A stretch of DNA of 45,084 bases from an uncultured Collinsella sp. (GTDB lineage Bacteria > Actinomycetota > Coriobacteriia > Coriobacteriales > Coriobacteriaceae), in the NCBI GenBank assembly GCA_900767675.1, contig CAAFZX010000040.1, positions 1-45,084 of the forward strand, written 5' to 3'. The translations under genes and the position numbers were made by a program. Positions 40,971 through 45,084 of this stretch are shown piece by piece (position 1 is the first letter of the stretch; every line of letters begins with the position of its first letter). The notes beneath the pieces were generated by a model. That model worked only from the letters and a program-made list of their open reading frames with translations, searched no databases and was not told the origin of the DNA.

Positions 40971-42572
40971 CTACGCCAGACGCGGGAACAGCGGCTCACC
41001 CTTCTCGACGGGCTGACCACCAGCAAGCAGACCCCAAGCGCAAATGCCCTTGAGGTCGTCGCTCGCGGCCTCGCCCTCACAGGACAGGCGGCGCAGGGCC
41101 TCGGCAGAGGTCTGGGGCATGAGCGGCATCAGCAGGTGAGCGGCGATGCGGATGGCCTCGAGCAGGTTGTAGATCACAAATGCCAGCTCGTCGGCCTTAG
41201 CCTCGTCCTTGGCAAGCGCCCAGGGCTCGGAGTCCTCGATGTAGTGGTTAGCAGCATGGATGAGTTCCATGACCTCATCCTTGGCTCCACCGTAATCGAG
41301 CACGTCCATCTTGGCCATGTAGCGCTCGACCAGGCCGTCGGCGATCTTTGCTAGCGGGTTGTCGAACGCATCGAACGATGCAGGCTTGGCGGGCGCGCAA
41401 CCGTCAAAGTACTTGCCGCTCATGTTGAGCGAGCGCGAGATAAGATTGCCCCAGCTGTTGGCCAGGTCGGCGTTGTAGACCTGCTCCATGCGCTCGAAGC
41501 TGATGGCGCCGTCGGTGCCGGGGACGACGTCGGTCATGAAGTAGTAGCGATAGCCCTCGACACCCAGCATGTCGATAACATCCTGCGGAGCGATGGCGTT
41601 ACCGCGGCTCTTGGACATCTTCTCGGCCTTGCCGGTCTCGGCATTGCGCACGGTCAGGAAGCCGTGGGCAAAGACGTGCTCGGGCAGGGCCTCGCCGATG
41701 GCCATGAGCATGGCGGGCCAAATGACGCAGTGGAAGCGAATGATGTCCTTACCCACAATATGGAACTGCGCGGGCCAGCGATAGGCCAGCTCGGCACGGG
41801 CCTCGTCGGTGTCGACACCGTAGCCGACGGCCGTCATGTAGTTGAGCAGCGCATCGAACCACACGTAGGTCACGTGACCCTCGTCAAACGGGACCTGAAT
41901 GCCCCAGTCAAAGCTCGTACGGCTCACGGAAAGGTCGTTGAGGCCGCCCTCGACAAAGCTGCGCACCTCGTTCATACGGAACGCAGGCTCAACAAAGTCG
42001 GGGTGCTCGTCATAGAGCTTGAGCAGCTTGTCCTGGAAGGCGGAGAGCTTAAAGAAGTAGGACTCCTCCTGCACGCGCTCGAGCGGACGGTGGCAATCGG
42101 GGCACAGGTGCTGGCCGACGCTACCGTACTCTTCGTCACCCTTCTGGACCTGCGTATCGGTGAAGTAGGTCTCGTCGGGCACGCAGTACCAGCCGTCATA
42201 GCTGCCCTTATACAGATAGCCGGATTCCTTCATGCGCTCCCACAGATACTGCACGGCATGATGCTGGCGCGGCTCGGTGGTGCGGATGAAGTCGTCGTTG
42301 GAAATCTCGAGCTTGCTCCAAAGCTCCTTGAAGTGCGGGGCCTGACTATCGGTCCACTCCTGCGGCGTCATGCCATGCTTGGCTGCGGCCTCGGCGACCT
42401 TCTCGCCGTGCTCGTCCATGCCGGTCAGGAACTTGACGTTATAGCCGGCGGAGCGGCGATAGCGAGCCTGAACGTCGGCGATGATGGTGGAATAAGCCGT
42501 GCCCAGGTGCGGATCGGCGTTGACGTAGTAGATGGGCGTCGTGATAAAGAACGAAGGCTTGCTTTGATCCAT
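40971..42572 (-). CDS. metG: Methionyl-tRNA synthetase
   Basis: Class I synthetase for initiator and elongator tRNA-Met. The 533 residues contain HLGT (22-25, HIGH motif) and KMSKS (318-322). The connective peptide has WYCVPDETYF and LCPDCHRP: the first knuckle is Cys130-x2-Asp133 and the second Cys157-x2-Cys160, so zinc binding may be altered or use another ligand. The C-terminal tRNA-binding/dimerisation domain of longer enzymes is absent, so it is probably monomeric. The ATG has GGAGG nine bases upstream. Confidence 0.96.
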   Translation of the reverse strand: MDQSKPSFFITTPIYYVNADPHLGTAYSTIIADVQARYRRSAGYNVKFLTGMDEHGEKVAEAAAKHGMTPQEWTDSQAPHFKELWSKLEISNDDFIRTTEPRQHHAVQYLWERMKESGYLYKGSYDGWYCVPDETYFTDTQVQKGDEEYGSVGQHLCPDCHRPLERVQEESYFFKLSAFQDKLLKLYDEHPDFVEPAFRMNEVRSFVEGGLNDLSVSRTSFDWGIQVPFDEGHVTYVWFDALLNYMTAVGYGVDTDEARAELAYRWPAQFHIVGKDIIRFHCVIWPAMLMAIGEALPEHVFAHGFLTVRNAETGKAEKMSKSRGNAIAPQDVIDMLGVEGYRYYFMTDVVPGTDGAISFERMEQVYNADLANSWGNLISRSLNMSGKYFDGCAPAKPASFDAFDNPLAKIADGLVERYMAKMDVLDYGGAKDEVMELIHAANHYIEDSEPWALAKDEAKADELAFVIYNLLEAIRIAAHLLMPLMPQTSAEALRRLSCEGEAASDDLKGICAWGLLAGGQPVEKGEPLFPRLA

Positions 42573-42641
42573 GGGGTTTGTCCTCCAGAAAAACGTTGCA
42601 TACAGAGGATGATTCTAGCGCAAGGGCTGGATATCCTCCAT

Positions 42642-43520
42642 CTATTGCATATCGAGCACCATGGCATAGACATCGCGCTTGCGGCGCGAATACTTCTGAG
42701 ACAGGCGCTTGGCCACCGCAGACGCGGGCTCCCCCTCCTCGAGCGCGGCGCGGATATCCTCGCGCAGGGCCTCGTCGGGATCCGCTGCCGCGGCGCCAAC
42801 CGGCACGATACCGGCCTCCTCATCCTCGCTCGGCGGCGCGATGACCAGCGCAATCTCGCCCTTTACCTCGCCGCGAGCACGCAGCTCCTCGGCAAGCTGG
42901 GCAGCGGGCCCGCGCAAGACCTCCTCGTGCAGCTTGGTGAGTTCGCGGCAGACGGCAAGCTCACGCTGGGGAAAGACCTCCGCCACGGCCTCGAGCGTCG
43001 CCACGATGCGATGTGGAGACTCGTAGAAGATGAGTGCGCCGGGCACCACGGCAAGGCGCTGCAAACGGCGCACACGGTCGCCGTGCTTTCGGCCCAAAAA
43101 GCCCTCGAAGAAAAAATGCTCGCAGGGAATGCCGGACGAAACGAGTGCCGTGACGCAAGCAGAGGGTCCGGGAATAACTTCGACAGGCACATCGGCCTCA
43201 CGCGCCGCCTCGACCAGCGCCTGGCCGGGATCGGACACGCTCGGCATGCCGGCGTCCGAGGCAAAGGCGAGGGTCTCCCCCGCCAGCAGACGGTCGACCA
43301 GGCCGGCAGCGCGGCTAGCGATCACATTCTCGTCGCAACGGACAAGCGGCTTGGAAATACCCAGGTGCATCAGCAGCTTTGACGTCACACGCGTGTCTTC
43401 GCAGCAAATGGCATCGGCGGCGGCAAAAGCCTCGCCAACGCGCGGGGACAGGTCGCCTAGGTTGCCGATGGGCGTGCCGACCACATAGAGTTTGCCCGTA
43501 TGGGCGCTGTTTTGCGTCAT
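42642..43520 (-). CDS. rsmI: 16S rRNA cytidine-1402 2'-O-methyltransferase RsmI
   Basis: Tetrapyrrole-methylase-fold enzyme modifying 16S rRNA in the P-site region. The 292 residues begin KLYVVGTPIGNLGDLSPR, then CEDTRVTSKLL, SDAGMPSVSDPG and VIPGPSACVTAL, all standard for the family. There is a C-terminal helical extension ending KRDVYAMVLDMQ. It starts 6 nt after the stop of the GH5-like gene and lies 69 nt before metG, so the three genes are likely cotranscribed. Confidence 0.95.
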   Translation of the reverse strand: MTQNSAHTGKLYVVGTPIGNLGDLSPRVGEAFAAADAICCEDTRVTSKLLMHLGISKPLVRCDENVIASRAAGLVDRLLAGETLAFASDAGMPSVSDPGQALVEAAREADVPVEVIPGPSACVTALVSSGIPCEHFFFEGFLGRKHGDRVRRLQRLAVVPGALIFYESPHRIVATLEAVAEVFPQRELAVCRELTKLHEEVLRGPAAQLAEELRARGEVKGEIALVIAPPSEDEEAGIVPVGAAAADPDEALREDIRAALEEGEPASAVAKRLSQKYSRRKRDVYAMVLDMQ

Positions 43521-43526
43521 ATCAAC

Positions 43527-44588
43527 CTATTCAATCATGCCGCGCTCGAGCGTACCGAGCGCCGCGCGGGCGTCCCATGCTGCAATGCGCTTCTCGGTCT
43601 TCCACGTTTGGAAGAACCAACCGGCAGCCGGCGCAAACGAAGCCAGCTGGTTGGCGATAAACACGCGCTCGTAGGCATTGCGGCCCTCGGGCGTAACCGA
43701 CGAGTTAGCAAAGATCGCCGCGCCCGACCATTCGCCCACCAGCACGGGGAACCCAGTCGAAATCGCCTCTTTAAGCTCGCGCTTGTTACGCGAAATCGCC
43801 GTCGTCAGCCCGCGGGGGCTCGTGATGTCGAGCGCATACTCGTCGCGGTAATGGTACAGGTGAAGGTCCATGTAGACGTTCTTGTACTTGGCGCCGCGCA
43901 TAAAATGCTTCCACTCGCTGGGATGCCCCGACGATGAGAAGACGACGATCTTATCCTCGGGCATATACGAACGGACGAGCTCGTAGGCATCGCGATAGAA
44001 ATTGCGCAGGTAGTGAGCGGGAATGCCATCCGTCATGGTGAAGAGGCTCTTGCGAACGCTCATCTGCGGCGTGTCCAGCAGCTCAATGCCCAGCAGGCTC
44101 TCGGCCTCGCCATAGCGATCGGCCAAGCGCTCGAGCACGTCGAGTGCGACATGACGGCCGTTGGTGGACGAATGCCACTCGGCAACAGCCTCCGGCGTGG
44201 TGGGCGAATCGTTGGAATCGCCCTGGCCACCGGGCACGGTTGCCAGATCGAGCAGCACGCGGATGTCGTACTTGGCAGCCCACTCAATTGCGCGGTCGAT
44301 GTAATCGACAACCGATATGTAGGAGGCATCGGACTCCTGTGAGCCAAAGGCATACCAGGGCACCGGCAGACGCACGGCATTGAGACCGATCTGCGCCATG
44401 CGACGAAAATCGTCCTCGCTCACAAACGTCTCGTAATGGCGGCGCATGCGCTCGTTATAGGCGGCGGTACCCATGGCCTCCTGTAGCTCGGCCGCGTTGG
44501 ATGCACCGGTCGCCGCGTACAGCGACGGGGTCACCCAAGGCTCGGGAATAAACCAGCCAGAGAGATTAACGCCGAGTATCCTCTCCAT
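43527..44588 (-). CDS. GH5-like glucanase family protein lacking the acid/base Glu
   Basis: TIM-barrel protein of 353 residues, similar in layout to GH5 exo-beta-1,3-glucanases: GVNLSGWFIPEPWVTPSLY at residues 6-24, NAVRLPVPWYAF near 70-81, DLHLYHYRDEYA near 241-252, and the nucleophile Glu286 in PVLVGEWSGA. At the acid/base site, where the family has L-N-E-P after GIEL, this protein reads L-D172-T173-P, so the catalytic Glu is Thr. There is no signal peptide, so it is cytosolic. The ATG at 44588 has AAGGGGG five bases upstream; the longer frame to 44810 is not needed. It may be a binding protein, an enzyme with another mechanism, or inactive. Confidence 0.85.
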   Translation of the reverse strand: MERILGVNLSGWFIPEPWVTPSLYAATGASNAAELQEAMGTAAYNERMRRHYETFVSEDDFRRMAQIGLNAVRLPVPWYAFGSQESDASYISVVDYIDRAIEWAAKYDIRVLLDLATVPGGQGDSNDSPTTPEAVAEWHSSTNGRHVALDVLERLADRYGEAESLLGIELLDTPQMSVRKSLFTMTDGIPAHYLRNFYRDAYELVRSYMPEDKIVVFSSSGHPSEWKHFMRGAKYKNVYMDLHLYHYRDEYALDITSPRGLTTAISRNKRELKEAISTGFPVLVGEWSGAAIFANSSVTPEGRNAYERVFIANQLASFAPAAGWFFQTWKTEKRIAAWDARAALGTLERGMIE

Positions 44589-44839
44589 CACTGCCCCCTT
44601 CGGATCATGCAGGTCGAACCCGCATCGTATTGCATAGGATAAGTATCGTTTTGAGTATACCCGCGTGTGCGGACAGGCGACCGAACGGTCTGTAAAGTGA
44701 CGCGAAAGTGGGAGGAATGTCTGGGAGCAGACGGGCTCGGAATGGTGCGACAAGGTGCGTACGCGCGCCGGAGGCAGGCACCGGAAAGCGCGTCCCGTTC
44801 TATCGCTCAATAATGGGGCGCATTTTCCGCAGAACCCTA

Positions 44840-45025
44840 CATAAAAGAAAAGGACCCCTTTGCAGAGGTCCTAGTCAATTCAAGGTGGCGGGGAAGGGAA
44901 TCGCGTCCGCGCGCTGCGCGGACGGACCGCTGCGGCGCTTACGCGCCTTGCGAGCTGCGCTGGCAAACGCTTACGCGTTTACTCAGCTCCGCGCCCTCAC
45001 GGGGTTCGATTCCATGTGGGGGCTG
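44840..45025. repeat. tRNA-associated mosaic repeat, unit D at window edge
   Basis: A terminator hairpin (AGGACCTC/GGGGTCCT with a T-rich tail on the minus strand) and a copy of a tRNA 3' end (44886-44902) are followed by a core of about 100 nt built of small inverted repeats (GTCCGCG/CGCGGAC, GCGC/GCGC, AAACGC/GCGTTT). An inverted T-arm follows (GGGTTCGATTCC, 45002-45013). The first 59 nt are repeated exactly from 45026 to the window end, 186 nt later. The core differs from units A-C but the architecture is the same. I see no gene or clear regulatory site in 44589-44839. Confidence 0.8.
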
Positions 45026-45071
45026 CATAAAAGAAAAGGACCCCTTTGCAGAGGTCCTAGTCAATTCAAGG

Positions 45072-45084
45072 TGGCGGGGAAGGG
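45072..45084 (-). tRNA. 3' end of a tRNA gene running off the window
   Basis: On the minus strand the edge reads as the 3' end of a tRNA with acceptor strand CCCCGCC and discriminator A, preceded by its terminator copy. An acceptor starting GGCGGGG fits elongator tRNA-Met or tRNA-Lys of many bacteria, but the anticodon is outside the window. Confidence 0.55.

Noticed and set aside
41664..43382. 572-codon plus-strand open frame opposite metG and rsmI
   Set aside because: It crosses two well-supported genes on the other strand and has no recognisable domain.

Overview
The window looks like a chromosomal segment of a high-GC Gram-positive gut anaerobe of the class Coriobacteriia, most like Collinsella. 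This is an inference from gene content, codon bias and the style of the intergenic palindromes; no rRNA is present to confirm it. Almost all genes lie on the minus strand. Exceptions are a three-gene cassette at 25425-27329, a D,D-carboxypeptidase at 27452-28795 and a 57-residue membrane protein at 36083-36256.

Layout by region: (1) 1-9085, metabolism and transport: the N-terminal part of a nickel-pincer lactate racemase (larA), PEP carboxylase (ppc), histidyl-tRNA synthetase (hisS), an MFS transporter decayed to a pseudogene, an M20D amidohydrolase and an EamA/DMT exporter. (2) 9413-16720, envelope and stress: two adjoining YhgE/Pip membrane proteins and the chaperone HtpG. (3) 16923-19550: a cpsC-cpsD-cpsB polysaccharide phosphoregulation module followed by a GNAT acetyltransferase, with no glycosyltransferases attached. 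(4) 19727-24886, signalling: pstB-phoB-phoR without pstS, pstC or pstA, then a second OmpR/VanR-type two-component pair. (5) 25054-27329: a lower-GC accessory cassette with an XRE regulator divergent from a SHOCT-TM2 protein, a polytopic SHOCT protein and an acidic Asp/Tyr-rich anchored protein. (6) 27452-34516: D,D-carboxypeptidase, tRNA-Ser(GCT), an AAA+ ATPase behind 19-bp tandem repeats, a large TPR protein of unknown function, and three identical tRNA-Arg(ACG) genes. (7) 34688-44588, housekeeping: serS, proC, rlmH, an SPFH protein, tRNA-Leu(CAG), tatD, rsmA, metG, rsmI and a GH5-type glycosidase whose acid/base glutamate is missing. The window ends inside a minus-strand tRNA gene.

The most unusual feature is a mosaic repeat tied to tRNA genes. 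Beyond the terminator of most tRNA genes here lies a T-arm fragment. For Leu and the edge tRNA it is clearly inverted. At three sites a second copy of the tRNA 3' end plus its terminator follows, giving direct repeats 186-192 nt apart around a GC-rich, hairpin-filled core. Arg and Leu units share the same 34-nt core; the unit at the window edge has another core with the same layout. Several other intergenic gaps hold long nested inverted repeats of about 75-150 nt.
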